From Fodinibius sediminis (GTDB lineage Bacteria > Bacteroidota > Rhodothermia > Balneolales > Balneolaceae): 64,000 nt of DNA. Of this stretch, positions 37,325-46,625 are shown in pieces (the stretch's first letter is position 1; every line of letters starts with the position of its first letter). The stretch covers positions 124,001 to 188,000 of the forward strand of contig NZ_FXTH01000009.1 of the NCBI RefSeq assembly GCF_900182555.1, given 5' to 3'. The position numbers and the translations under genes are program-made. A model generated the notes under the pieces. The model searched no databases. It was given only the letters and a program-made list of their open reading frames with translations, and was not told the origin of the DNA.

Positions 37325-37936
37325 TTAATAGCTGTGAGCGTACTTGTAGCCCAAGAGCGTTGTAACCATGCCCCCGCCCAGCAACAGTTTCCATATCCAG
37401 GCAAGTGATGTTATTCTGAGTGCCGGGATACCCCAATAGAGTAAAAAACAGAGCCAGAACAGTGCAATGCCTGCCAGGATGAGGATATATTTCTTCGACC
37501 GGTAGGTATAGATACCGTACATCATAGCGGATACAACGAGCGCTCCCCCCTGGTAGAGAAAGAACAACCACTTTTTAAGCACGAGGCTGTCGTAGACAAA
37601 AAAGTAGGATAGGATAATGGAAAGCGGCAATGCCGTGTATGCCAGGGGAAACTGGGCGAAGACGGGTTTGGATTCTCGAATAAATACGGCCAGCGCGCTC
37701 AAAGTGAAAGCCAGGCTGATGAGATGGCTCCATTCGATAATAAAGGTAACCACTGTGGCAACGGCGGACATTTCAACGAGGTGTCCGATTATGACGGTCA
37801 CCTGCATGAAGGCAAATATGATGGCAGCGATGGTAAGTCCCAAAAATTTAAGCCGTCCCCTGCCCCGTGCAAATTCTACCAGCTCATAGGCGGCATAACC
37901 GCTGATCAGCAAAAGCAGGATATCGATCCAGAGCAT
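37325..37936 (-). CDS. Multi-pass membrane protein of unknown function
   Basis: 203 residues with six or seven hydrophobic segments (about 2-20, 28-50, 55-80, 90-115, 123-142, 148-170, 175-198) and short polar loops; no signal peptide or recognised domain. It starts 12 nt after the DinB-like gene and probably shares its transcript. Confidence 0.65.
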   Translation of the reverse strand: MLWIDILLLLISGYAAYELVEFARGRGRLKFLGLTIAAIIFAFMQVTVIIGHLVEMSAVATVVTFIIEWSHLISLAFTLSALAVFIRESKPVFAQFPLAYTALPLSIILSYFFVYDSLVLKKWLFFLYQGGALVVSAMMYGIYTYRSKKYILILAGIALFWLCFLLYWGIPALRITSLAWIWKLLLGGGMVTTLLGYKYAHSY

Positions 37937-37948
37937 AAAAAGATAGGT

Positions 37949-38524
37949 CTAGGAAGGGTTATCTGTTGGATGTTCTCCATTGTGCTCTTGTCGCTGATGA
38001 CGCTGTTTAATTTCCCTCTGGGTCTGTTTCTCCTTGCTGTACTCCATTACCTGGCTCGCAATTTGTTTCAGCATTCTCCGGTCAAAACGAACCATCTGCT
38101 GCATAACCCGGATCAGTAAAATTTGTTTATCATTATCATAAATAACTGTCTCCCAATCAATTAATGGGATGCCTTTGATCGCATTTACAACCCCTGCCCG
38201 ATGCTTGGATATCTTGCGAAGCACCTTTTGGATGTCTTCGATTTCACCATCAAACTCAAAGCTCTCTTCAAAATGAGGAAAGTTCTTGAGGTGGGTTGGT
38301 CGTTTGCTCTTTACGGCTTCATCAAAGATGGGGCGATAGTAATCTGTCTGGGCATGATCGATAAAGAGCAGTATTTCACCGATCGAGCGTTTGCCCGGGG
38401 GAGCCTGGTTGTAGGGAACGCTGTCAATGACATATTGCAGGGCATCAGCCTCATCCTGCAAATAGGCCGCGTCCTCAATGAGCTGGTCAACCTCTTCCTG
38501 AGAAATCTCTCGGTCAGCCATCAT
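37949..38524 (-). CDS. DinB-like four-helix-bundle protein
   Basis: 191 residues, all helical. QYVIDSVPYNQAPPGKRSIGEILLFIDHAQTDYY resembles helix 1-2 of DinB/YfiT proteins (the segment is at residues about 30-64), but the three metal-binding histidines are not clearly all present: one is in IDHAQ, and later positions are MVRFDRR. The tail is very polar and Gln/Arg-rich. It is 7 nt downstream of the ferredoxin gene. An alternative start is Met2. Confidence 0.55.
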   Translation of the reverse strand: MMADREISQEEVDQLIEDAAYLQDEADALQYVIDSVPYNQAPPGKRSIGEILLFIDHAQTDYYRPIFDEAVKSKRPTHLKNFPHFEESFEFDGEIEDIQKVLRKISKHRAGVVNAIKGIPLIDWETVIYDNDKQILLIRVMQQMVRFDRRMLKQIASQVMEYSKEKQTQREIKQRHQRQEHNGEHPTDNPS

Positions 38525-38531
38525 CGTTTAA

Positions 38532-39230
38532 TTACCGTACCCATGGAGATTCGGCTTCTACATTGTCATTGTGTCTTTGTTGCTCAAGCATGTCAAAAAG
38601 GGAAAGGCCGGAGTTAAATTCCCGGTCGCGGTCACGGACGGAGTGAATGTTATTTTCTTCCTGGAAGTCCCAAAATTGACCGAATTGATGGTTTTTATAA
38701 TTTCGGAGAAAATCCAGGCGTTCCTTCAAATCCTCTTTGGGCACCAGGAGCCGTTGTTTGTCATAAATGGCTTCTTCCCGGGACTCAAAAACAATATCGT
38801 AATCTTTGCTCATAACGATGGCCTCTTCGGGACAGACTTCCTCGCAATAGCCGCAGTAGATGCAGCGAAGCATGTTAATTTCAAAGAAATCGGGATAGCG
38901 CTCCTTGGGATCATCCGCATCCTCGTTGGCCTGCATACTGATGGCCAGCGGCGGGCATGCCCGGGCACAAAGCCCGCATGCGACACAGCGCTCTTTGCCT
39001 CCGTCCTCTACCAGTACCGGACGTCCGCGAAAGATGGAAGGGGGATCCCATTTCTCTTCGGGATAGCGAAGGGTAACCTTGGGCATAAACATCTGTTTCA
39101 GCGTATACCAGAGCGCCTTGAAAATTTCAGGGAGATAAATATTTTCCCAAAAAGAGAAATCGCGTTCACGCTCAAAATTCTCGTTAAGCGTGTTTGCCCG
39201 CGGTTGTTCTAAGTTTTGTGGTGCTGCCAT
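38532..39230 (-). CDS. nuoI: NADH-quinone oxidoreductase subunit I-like 2[4Fe-4S] ferredoxin
   Basis: 232 residues with two complete cluster motifs, [12 protein letters not shown] and [12 protein letters not shown], spaced as in NuoI, and the typical [20 protein letters not shown] segment before them. NuoI carries electrons from the NADH arm to quinone in complex I. No other nuo gene is in the window, so the complex I genes are split in this genome or this is a standalone homologue. The C-terminal tail is longer than usual. Confidence 0.88.
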   Translation of the reverse strand: MAAPQNLEQPRANTLNENFERERDFSFWENIYLPEIFKALWYTLKQMFMPKVTLRYPEEKWDPPSIFRGRPVLVEDGGKERCVACGLCARACPPLAISMQANEDADDPKERYPDFFEINMLRCIYCGYCEEVCPEEAIVMSKDYDIVFESREEAIYDKQRLLVPKEDLKERLDFLRNYKNHQFGQFWDFQEENNIHSVRDRDREFNSGLSLFDMLEQQRHNDNVEAESPWVR

Positions 39231-39321
39231 CTGTCTGCTGTAAGAAAATAGTGGTTATTGCTCAACTAAGTATCGCTGGAAAAATAACTGATAAAATGAT
39301 TCACATCAAAGGTAAAATCAT

Positions 39322-40629
39322 TTATTTCTTTTTGAATGTCATGGTTATGGGAACCCCCTCAAAGCCGAATTCCTGCCGGATCTTATTTTCTATGAACCGA
39401 CGGTAGTTGGCGGGTAATTCCTTGGGGATATTCATAAAAAACTTGAAGACCGGCGGGTTTGATTTAACCTGGGTACAATACTTAATTTTCAGAGGCACGC
39501 CTCTTCGAATGGGCAGGGGTTTTTCTTTCAGGATACGGTTTATAAAATCATTCAAGTCAGGCGTACTAATTCTCTTTCGGCGCTCCTGGAGCACCCTGTC
39601 GGCTACGGTAATAACCTTGTGGATACGCTGGCCGCTCAGCGCAGAAATTGAAACGATGGGCACATAATCCATCATCGGGGCCCGGCTGTAGATATATTCC
39701 TCAAACTCTTTGTGAATGTGGGTGTCTTTTTCAGGCACCAGGTCCCACTTGTTAAGTACAATGACAATACCCTTGTTATATTTTTCTGCTTCCCGCAGTA
39801 TATGCTTGTCCTGGGCTTCAAAACCCCGCATGGCATCAAGCATGAGGATGGCAATATCGCATTCCTTGAGCGCCCGGTCTGTGCGTACAGTGCTGTAAAA
39901 CTCTACATTCTCTTTGACCTTTCGCTTTTTCCGAAGTCCGGCGGTATCAATAAGGATATAGTCCTTGTTCTCATAGGTTAGCCGGCTGTTAATGGAATCA
40001 CGGGTTGTGCCTGGAATATCCGTGACGATACAGCGCTCGTTGTTTAAAAGAGCATTGATAAAACTGCTTTTACCCACATTGGGACGTCCCACAATGGCCA
40101 GTTTTGGTGTCTTGTCCTCCTCTTCCTCCTGCTCCTCGGGCAGGAGCTTGACCAGTTCATCCAGCAGATCGCCGGTTCCCCTGCCGTTAATAGCCGATAT
40201 GGGGAAAAGCTGCTCAAACCCAAGGGCATAAAATTCGGTGGCATTGAGGGTTCGCTCATCATTGTCTGCTTTGTTGGGCACCAGCAGCACGGGCTTGTCC
40301 TGTTTACGCAGCAGTTCAGCCACGGCCTGGTCCAGACTGGTAATGCCGCCCTCGGCATCAACAACAAACAGGATAACATCCGATTCCTCCAGTGCGATGT
40401 GCACCTGCTCCCGGACCCCAGCCACGAGCACATCACTCTCATCCGGAAGGTACCCCCCCGTATCAATAACATTGAATCTCCGCCCGTTCCAGAATGATTC
40501 TCCGTAATGGCGATCGCGGGTAACACCGTACTGATCGTCCACAATAGCCTTGCGACTGCCAATGAGACGATTGAAAATAGTAGATTTACCGACATTGGGT
40601 CGGCCTACAATTGAAACTACCGGAAGCAT
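39322..40629 (-). CDS. der: Ribosome assembly GTPase Der (EngA)
   Basis: Essential double GTPase for 50S subunit maturation. 435 residues with G-domain 1 (GRPNVGKSTIFNRL, DTGGYL, NKAD), G-domain 2 (GRPNVGKSSFINALL, DTAGLRKKRK, NKWDLV) and the C-terminal KH-like domain ending IRQEFGFEGVPITMTFKKK. Length is as usual for the family. Confidence 0.97.
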   Translation of the reverse strand: MLPVVSIVGRPNVGKSTIFNRLIGSRKAIVDDQYGVTRDRHYGESFWNGRRFNVIDTGGYLPDESDVLVAGVREQVHIALEESDVILFVVDAEGGITSLDQAVAELLRKQDKPVLLVPNKADNDERTLNATEFYALGFEQLFPISAINGRGTGDLLDELVKLLPEEQEEEEDKTPKLAIVGRPNVGKSSFINALLNNERCIVTDIPGTTRDSINSRLTYENKDYILIDTAGLRKKRKVKENVEFYSTVRTDRALKECDIAILMLDAMRGFEAQDKHILREAEKYNKGIVIVLNKWDLVPEKDTHIHKEFEEYIYSRAPMMDYVPIVSISALSGQRIHKVITVADRVLQERRKRISTPDLNDFINRILKEKPLPIRRGVPLKIKYCTQVKSNPPVFKFFMNIPKELPANYRRFIENKIRQEFGFEGVPITMTFKKK

Positions 40630-40715
40630 CTGGAATTTATTCTTAATTTATCTGATATTGTTAAGGTAACCGGAGAAAATAATGAATTAACTGGTCAAAG
40701 TAGAGAACAAACTCT

Positions 40716-40955
40716 ATGCTTCAAACCTTTTACAATAGCTTTGGTTTTATAGGATCAATTTCGATCTCGTTCCTGATATTTTTACTCTTTATATTTTGGC
40801 TGGCCGGAGTTGCCGGCATATCACAGCTGAAAGACGGCAAAGCCAAAAATGTAAAACTGTTTTTCTCCATTTTCTTCCCCCCTTATCCCATTGTATGGCT
40901 GTTCTGGGATATGCAAACCCAAAGCAGACTTATGAAGGAAGAAAGTGTTGATTGA
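40716..40955 (+). CDS. Small membrane protein of unknown function
   Basis: 79 residues with two hydrophobic segments (about 10-35 and 48-66) and a charged C-terminus. The layout suggests a small inner-membrane protein; no family recognised. It is divergent from der. Confidence 0.6.
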   Translation: MLQTFYNSFGFIGSISISFLIFLLFIFWLAGVAGISQLKDGKAKNVKLFFSIFFPPYPIVWLFWDMQTQSRLMKEESVD

Positions 40956-41092
40956 ATAGCTTTTTCCCATCTTCCGGTTATCCTGCCCTTCCTCTAACGC
41001 ACAGATCAGGCCAATTCACTCTTTTTATTTTTCGTCTTACAAAGATATATTTCACCGACTATGAAAGAACGATTAACTTAGGCCTCGGCGCT

Positions 41093-41158
41093 GTGCATGT
41101 CTCCGGCTGCGACTGGCGCCCTCCCCCGGAGTGCAGGACGCCGGCAGCCATAATGCAC
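41093..41158 (+). ncRNA. Highly structured GC-rich element upstream of the thymidine kinase gene
   Basis: Three nested pairings fold this stretch into one long imperfect hairpin: GTGCAT (41093-41098) with ATGCAC (41153-41158), GGCTGC (41105-41110) with GCAGCC (41144-41149), and GGCG (41115-41118) with CGCC (41139-41142). An alternative hairpin, CTCCGG (41101-41106) with CCGGAG (41126-41131), competes with the second. It is an abrupt GC-rich patch ending 37 nt before the tdk start. It could be a leader regulatory structure or a dispersed palindromic repeat. No known riboswitch class is recognised. Confidence 0.4.
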
Positions 41159-41195
41159 GCTTAACAGACATATCCAGAATCTTTATCCCTGATTT

Positions 41196-41825
41196 ATGCT
41201 AAACGAACCGTCATTTGTTCCCGATCATATTGGATGGATTGAAGTCATCTGCGGAGGGATGTTCAGTGGCAAAACGGAAGAGCTGATTCGCAGAGCCAAG
41301 CGGGCTCATATTGCCGGACAGAAAGTTGTGGTTGTCAAGCCCAAGATGGATGATCGTTACAGTGACGACAATGTCGTATCACACAATGAGAATGCCCTCC
41401 CCGGGCTGGTGGTTGATACGGCCGACCAGATGGTATTGCTGACCAGCGATGCGCAGGTGGTTTGTATTGATGAGGCCCAGTTTTTTGACAGTCAGCTGAT
41501 CAATGTAGCCAATACTCTGGCCAATGACGGAAAGCGAATTATTATTGCCGGTCTGGATATGGATTTTGAAGGCCGCCCCTTTGAGCCGATGCCCCAGCTT
41601 CTGGCCATTGCAGAATATGTAACCAAACTCCATGCCATCTGTACAGAAAGTGGAGCCATGGCCCATTATTCCCAGCGTGTGGTAGATCATAAAGATCGCA
41701 TGCTGGTAGGCGAAGCCGACGCATATGAACCCAGAGCCCGCCACTGCTTCCGTCCCCCCGTCGACGAACGAAGAGGAAAGCCGGTTACTCCCATAACCAG
41801 GCAAAATCCCAATAACGAATCATAG
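41196..41825 (+). CDS. tdk: Thymidine kinase
   Basis: Phosphorylates thymidine in the salvage pathway. 209 residues with P-loop GGMFSGKTEELIRR (from residue 18), VVKPKMDDRY, Walker B VVCIDEAQFF, and the lasso-loop YEPRARHCF. Of the four zinc-binding cysteines of type II enzymes only two positions remain (CTES and RHC), so the structural zinc is probably lost or changed. The nucleoside transporter gene follows after 12 nt, forming a salvage operon. Confidence 0.93.
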   Translation: MLNEPSFVPDHIGWIEVICGGMFSGKTEELIRRAKRAHIAGQKVVVVKPKMDDRYSDDNVVSHNENALPGLVVDTADQMVLLTSDAQVVCIDEAQFFDSQLINVANTLANDGKRIIIAGLDMDFEGRPFEPMPQLLAIAEYVTKLHAICTESGAMAHYSQRVVDHKDRMLVGEADAYEPRARHCFRPPVDERRGKPVTPITRQNPNNES

Positions 41826-41837
41826 AAGACCCCTATA

Positions 41838-43172
41838 ATGATTGATATTCTCCGCGGGATCATCGGAATGACGGCTATCGTCGGTATCGCTTATGCATTC
41901 AGCCAGAATAGGAGCAGGATCAACTGGCGGCTGGTGGGCACCGGTCTGGGCATTCAGTTTATACTGGCTGTTTTTATCTTGAAGGGACGGGATATGGCTG
42001 AATACTGGACACCGCTGGGCTGGCCCAAAGATTTCTTCAGCTGGATTTCCTCTTTTTTCGTGATTGTTCTCGACTTCACCACGGAAGGAGCCACGTTTAT
42101 TTTCGGTGACCTGGCCCTGAGTCCCGGCATGGAAGACAGCATGGGCAATTTCTTTGCTTTCCAGGTCCTGCCCACCATCATCTTCTTTGCCTCTCTTACG
42201 GCTATTCTCTATCACTACGGCATTCTGCAGCGACTGGTACAGTATATGGCCCGGGGCATGCAAAAGCTGATGGGAACCTCCGGGGCAGAATCTCTCTCGG
42301 TCATTTCTAATATTTTTGTCGGCCAAACAGAAGCCCCCCTTGTTGTGGAACCCTATATTAAAAAAATGACCAAATCGGAACTCCTTGCAGTCATGACGGG
42401 GGGCATGGCAACCATTGCCGGCGGGGTCATGGCCGCCTATGTGCAGATGCTTGGCAATTCCTATGCCCAGGCCCAGGGGGTCTCGCTTGATATCGGACGG
42501 TTGATGTTTGCAGAACAGCTTCTGGGAGCCAGTCTCATGGCGGCTCCTGCTGCACTTGTCATCGCCAAAATTCTATACCCGGAGGTGAGCAAACCGGTAA
42601 CCAAGGGGGATGTTCAGATCGATATTGAACAGCCTGATGCCAATGGTATTGACGCGGCGGCCAGCGGGGCGGCTACAGGGCTAAAATTAGCTGCTAATGT
42701 TGGCGCTATGCTATTGGCTTTCATTGCGTTGCTGGCAATGGGGAACTATTTTTTGGAAAATTTTGGAACGATGACCGGGATCAATGAGCTCATTCCCGGT
42801 GGGAGCCTTCGCATTGAAACACTGCTGGGATGGATTTTGGCCCCCGTTGCTTTTCTTGTGGGAGTTCCGTGGGAGGATGCCATTCATATGGGATCTCTCA
42901 TTGGAACAAAGGTGGTGCTTAACGAGTTTGTAGCATATCTTCAGCTTTCTGACATGGTGGGGAATGCGACCCTGAATCCCAAAACCGTAACCATGGCTAC
43001 TTTTGCCCTGTGCGGCTTCGCCAATTTTTCATCTATTGCCATACAGATTGGCGGTATTGGGGGATTGGCTCCCAGCCGCAAATCTGAACTGGCCCAATTT
43101 GGGCTCAAAGCTGTTCTGGCGGGCACCCTGGCCAATTTGATGACTGCAACTATTGCAGGAATGTTATTTTAG
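41838..43172 (+). CDS. nupC: Concentrative nucleoside transporter (CNT/NupC family)
   Basis: Ion-coupled nucleoside uptake across the inner membrane. 444 residues with about ten TM segments. The family motif VGQTEAPLVVEPYIKKMT (near residue 158) and the second re-entrant motif with LNEFVAY and CGFANFSSIAIQIGG (near residue 395) line the substrate site. Its operon partner tdk consumes the imported thymidine. Confidence 0.93.
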   Translation: MIDILRGIIGMTAIVGIAYAFSQNRSRINWRLVGTGLGIQFILAVFILKGRDMAEYWTPLGWPKDFFSWISSFFVIVLDFTTEGATFIFGDLALSPGMEDSMGNFFAFQVLPTIIFFASLTAILYHYGILQRLVQYMARGMQKLMGTSGAESLSVISNIFVGQTEAPLVVEPYIKKMTKSELLAVMTGGMATIAGGVMAAYVQMLGNSYAQAQGVSLDIGRLMFAEQLLGASLMAAPAALVIAKILYPEVSKPVTKGDVQIDIEQPDANGIDAAASGAATGLKLAANVGAMLLAFIALLAMGNYFLENFGTMTGINELIPGGSLRIETLLGWILAPVAFLVGVPWEDAIHMGSLIGTKVVLNEFVAYLQLSDMVGNATLNPKTVTMATFALCGFANFSSIAIQIGGIGGLAPSRKSELAQFGLKAVLAGTLANLMTATIAGMLF

Positions 43173-43195
43173 ATGACAAAACAGATATCCTTTTC

Positions 43196-44104
43196 ATGAA
43201 ACCTATTACCTGGCTGGCCCTTCTGTTCCTTCTTCCGCTCGGCTGCACGCAGATGCAGCCTGAGGAAAACCCCAACCGTATTGCCCGGGTAGGCAGCACC
43301 TATCTAACACTCGACCAGGCTAAAAAAGCAATTCCTTCATTTATGTACGGGCCGGATAGTACGGCGGCCATTGAACAGTATCGCACGCAATGGATACAAC
43401 AGCAATTGGTGCTGCAGGAGGCAAACAAGCTGAAGCTTGAAGAGCAGGAGGAAGTCCAGGAGAAATTGCGTCAGGCCCGGCGTGAGGTTTTGAAAGAGGC
43501 TCTCCGCTCGCATGTGATTACAAGCCAGGTCGACTCCGTGGTATCCGACCAGGAAGCCATAGACTTTTATGAGGCAAATAAAGAGGATTTCGCACTGAGT
43601 GAAGCCTATGTGCGGTTCCGTCACCTCGCTGTCGAGGGCATTGAAGACGCCCGCGCGGCCAAGCAGAGTCTCCGGGATGGAACAGCCTGGGATACGGTGG
43701 CGACAACCTATGCTCAAGATCCGGAGGAGGCCATACGCCGGGCCCGCCGGTTTCAACCTGTTTCGCGGGCCCTGTCGGAAATTGAAATTATGAATCGCTA
43801 TCTCCAGATCATCGGTGAAGGAGAAGTCTCCGCTATTCAGCGGGTTAATGGCCTGTATCACTTTGTACAGCTTACAGAAAAAAAGGAAGCGGGCGAATAT
43901 GCAGACCTGGACTGGATCATGGAGGAAGTTAAAAACTGGATTATTCTCGACAAAAGGAAGCGAAAATTCAATTCCTACCTAAAGAATCTTTATCTTAGGG
44001 CCGAGTCGAATAATGAAATAGAAGTTTTTAACGTTTTACCTGCGAAGTCTAATTCTAAACATACCCCTATAGATACCCTTGAAAGTACCTCAACTGATGA
44101 ATAA
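43196..44104 (+). CDS. Parvulin-like (SurA/PpiC-related) lipoprotein
   Basis: 302 residues with lipobox LPLGC, a SurA-N-like helical segment (QYRTQWIQQQLVLQEANKL), and a degenerate rotamase domain at about 130-225 (FALSEAYVRFRHLAVEG ... VNGLYHFVQLTEK). The key parvulin positions are weakly kept, so it probably acts as a periplasmic chaperone rather than an isomerase. It overlaps surA by 8 bp. Confidence 0.8.
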   Translation: MKPITWLALLFLLPLGCTQMQPEENPNRIARVGSTYLTLDQAKKAIPSFMYGPDSTAAIEQYRTQWIQQQLVLQEANKLKLEEQEEVQEKLRQARREVLKEALRSHVITSQVDSVVSDQEAIDFYEANKEDFALSEAYVRFRHLAVEGIEDARAAKQSLRDGTAWDTVATTYAQDPEEAIRRARRFQPVSRALSEIEIMNRYLQIIGEGEVSAIQRVNGLYHFVQLTEKKEAGEYADLDWIMEEVKNWIILDKRKRKFNSYLKNLYLRAESNNEIEVFNVLPAKSNSKHTPIDTLESTSTDE

Positions 44105-45482
44105 GATTTATTTAACGTTTCTTTCAGCATTTATTCTCCTGTTCATGCCCGACTGGAGTCAGGCACAGGAAGCACAAAATGAATCCATTGACCAAATCGT
44201 AGCCGTTGTCAATGATCATATTATCCTGAAATCAGAAGTGGACCAGCAGGTGCAGCAGTATATGCTGCAGATGCAGCAACAACAGAATCAACGCATCCCT
44301 TTTGGCGAGGATATGTGGTATGCCGTATTGCAGAATATTGTGGATCGCAATATCATGCTGGATCAGGCCAAACGGGATTCTGTCGAAATATCCAACCAGC
44401 AGGTTGACCAGCAGATCAACCAGCGTATCCAGCAGACTATTCAGCAAGTGGGTAGCGAGCAGGCACTTGAACAGCAAATGGGAAAAAGTATTGTACAGAT
44501 TCGTGCCGATTTGCGTGAAAACTATCGCGAGCAGATGATCGTTCAGCGCCTGCAGCAACAGAAACGTAACGAAATTCAAATCACACGTCCCGAGGTCAAA
44601 GCCTACTTTGAAAATATTCCGCAGGATTCTCTGCCTACAATTCCAGAACAGGTAAGTCTCTCGCAGATTGTCATTACCCCTCCCCCGCTTGAAGATGCCC
44701 GCCAGCAGGCCCTTGAACGGGCCCGGCAGCTCCGTGATTCACTGATCAATCATGGCAAAACCATTGAAGAACTGGCCAGGAAATACAGCGACGGTCCCTC
44801 TGCATCGGATGGCGGTAAACTGCCGCTTATGTCGCTCGATGAGCTCGTATCCGAGTATTCGGCAGCGGCCTCGGCCCTGGCGCCCGGCGAGATATCCAAG
44901 GTAGTGGAATCCTCTTTTGGTTTTCATGTCATTCGCCTGAACAAGCGGGTTGGTGATCAGATTGACACCAATCATATTTTAATTACAATTGATGAGGAAA
45001 GCTATGACGACCAGGCGGCCATAAACCGCTTGAAAGCGCTCAAAGATTCCATTCAAACCAATGAAGATGTGAGTTTTGCCGATGTTGCACGCGAGCATTC
45101 GGAAGATCCCAATACTGCTCCGCTCGGTGGACGTCTGCTGAATCCACAAACCGGAGAGCGGCTGCTGGCCCTCGAACAGCTGGATCCTGCCCTCTACCGT
45201 ATTGTTCTTCTTCTGGAAAACGAGGGGGATATTTCCGAACCCCGTTCCTTTCAGCTGGGGCAAAACAACAATTCCAAACGCGCCTTTCGCATTGTACGGC
45301 TGAACAAGCATGTTGAAGAGCATGTGGCCAATTTTGAACAGGATTACAATCGTATTAAGGCGGTTGCCCTGCAGCAGAAACAACAACGGATGATTGAATC
45401 CTGGATTGCCGATCTGAGGGATGAAATGTACGTTGAGTATAAAATTCACATCCCCGAGAATTACCGGAATATGAACCTCTAA
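44097..45482 (+). CDS. surA: Periplasmic chaperone/peptidyl-prolyl isomerase SurA
   Basis: Helps outer-membrane proteins reach the BAM complex. 461 residues: signal peptide (to about SQAQ), SurA N domain (IDQIVAVVNDHIILKSEVDQ), first parvulin domain at about 185-290 (QVSLSQIVITPPPL ... GFHVIRLNKRVG) and a second at about 295-410. The middle region is strikingly Gln-rich. I start at 44097, inside the end of the previous gene; an upstream ATG at 44079 is less likely. Confidence 0.93.
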   Translation: MNKIYLTFLSAFILLFMPDWSQAQEAQNESIDQIVAVVNDHIILKSEVDQQVQQYMLQMQQQQNQRIPFGEDMWYAVLQNIVDRNIMLDQAKRDSVEISNQQVDQQINQRIQQTIQQVGSEQALEQQMGKSIVQIRADLRENYREQMIVQRLQQQKRNEIQITRPEVKAYFENIPQDSLPTIPEQVSLSQIVITPPPLEDARQQALERARQLRDSLINHGKTIEELARKYSDGPSASDGGKLPLMSLDELVSEYSAAASALAPGEISKVVESSFGFHVIRLNKRVGDQIDTNHILITIDEESYDDQAAINRLKALKDSIQTNEDVSFADVAREHSEDPNTAPLGGRLLNPQTGERLLALEQLDPALYRIVLLLENEGDISEPRSFQLGQNNNSKRAFRIVRLNKHVEEHVANFEQDYNRIKAVALQQKQQRMIESWIADLRDEMYVEYKIHIPENYRNMNL

Positions 45483-45592
45483 CACTTCCTTTCCGTTCTT
45501 ATCGAGACTACCTGTACAGGGTATTCATGGGGCCGGTGATGTTGATTTAATTTCTTCTCAGCACAAGCGGTAAGGTTCAATGCTGGAATACG

Positions 45593-46618
45593 TTATGTCC
45601 GAACAGCAGACTCCAGAAGGGTGATGCTGCCTTCCCCGGCATTCAGTTCTGCGCTGATGCCGACAGGCAGTGTGCCCATATGATCAATGTGTCCGAACAG
45701 CGCCCCTGAAAAAGCGGGAATTTGCAGCGGTTTGATATGTTGATCCAGTATTTCGCGGAGTGTAAAGCCATGCTCGTCGGAAATATCACAAGCCGTACAC
45801 TGACCAAATACAAGAGCCGATATCCTATCAAGGATACCGCTTAACTTCAGCTGGGTTAACATCCGATCAATCCGGTAAACATCCTCACCCACATCTTCCA
45901 GAAACAGGATACTTCCCTCCCATTCTGGCAGATAATCGGATCCGATCATTGCGGTAAGCACGCTCAGATTGCCTCCTAAAAGGCGCCCCCTTGCCTGGCC
46001 AGGGCGTATGATATTCAACCGATCATACTCCTTGCTGACGTGCAATGAGCGGCGCCTGAGCGTAGTCAGGGCTGACGACCCCAGCAGCTTGTGAAAGTGA
46101 CGCTTGGTGAAGGTGGTCCATACCACCTTGGCTACGGGGCCATGGAAAGTAGTAAGTCCGGTTTTGGCTTGTATAGCCAGAAGGAGCGAAGTTATGTCGC
46201 TAAATCCCACCAGTATTTTGGGATGCTTTTGAATGAGTTCATAATTAATGAGATCCAGAATGCGGTTGCATCCCCACCCTCCCCGGAACGGCATGACAGC
46301 ATCGACCGAGGGATCGGCAAACATCGCATTCAGATCTGCAGCCCGCTGCTCATCAGTCCCCGCCAAATAGCCGTATTTCCGGCGGGCGTTGGCCCCCTCT
46401 TTGGTCTTGTATCCCAGCTGCTGAATGCGTTCCACAATCTTGTCATAGTCCGTATCGTCCCCAATGATACCAGCGGGACTTATCAGACCGATGGTATCTC
46501 CCCTCGACAAGGCTTTGGGCTTAATCACCCCTTTCCCGTCAACCATGGCTGCTTTATAGTTAAAAAAGGGGGCCATCCCTCCAATCCCGATGAGCTGTAG
46601 AAACGTTTCCCGATTCAT
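45593..46618 (-). CDS. LD-carboxypeptidase (peptidase family S66, murein tetrapeptide type)
   Basis: 341 residues from the ATG at 46618 (the frame is open to 46711). N-terminal domain with GDTIGLISPAGII, the oxyanion motif FRGGWGCNRIL and the nucleophile Ser in VGFSDITSLL; C-terminal domain with catalytic Glu in LFLEDVGE and His in FGHIDHMGTLPVG. These enzymes trim the terminal D-Ala of murein tetrapeptides in recycling. The start overlaps nothing; nadD ends 7 nt upstream. Confidence 0.9.
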   Translation of the reverse strand: MNRETFLQLIGIGGMAPFFNYKAAMVDGKGVIKPKALSRGDTIGLISPAGIIGDDTDYDKIVERIQQLGYKTKEGANARRKYGYLAGTDEQRAADLNAMFADPSVDAVMPFRGGWGCNRILDLINYELIQKHPKILVGFSDITSLLLAIQAKTGLTTFHGPVAKVVWTTFTKRHFHKLLGSSALTTLRRRSLHVSKEYDRLNIIRPGQARGRLLGGNLSVLTAMIGSDYLPEWEGSILFLEDVGEDVYRIDRMLTQLKLSGILDRISALVFGQCTACDISDEHGFTLREILDQHIKPLQIPAFSGALFGHIDHMGTLPVGISAELNAGEGSITLLESAVRT

Positions 46619-46625
46619 TAGGCAT

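Noticed and set aside
38571-39212. 213-codon plus-strand frame opposite the ferredoxin gene
   Set aside because: Antisense shadow; the minus strand carries both 4Fe-4S motifs.
40952-41164. 70-codon plus-strand frame before the thymidine kinase gene
   Set aside because: Composition is not protein-like, it runs through the GC-rich hairpin element, and it overlaps the end of the small membrane protein gene.
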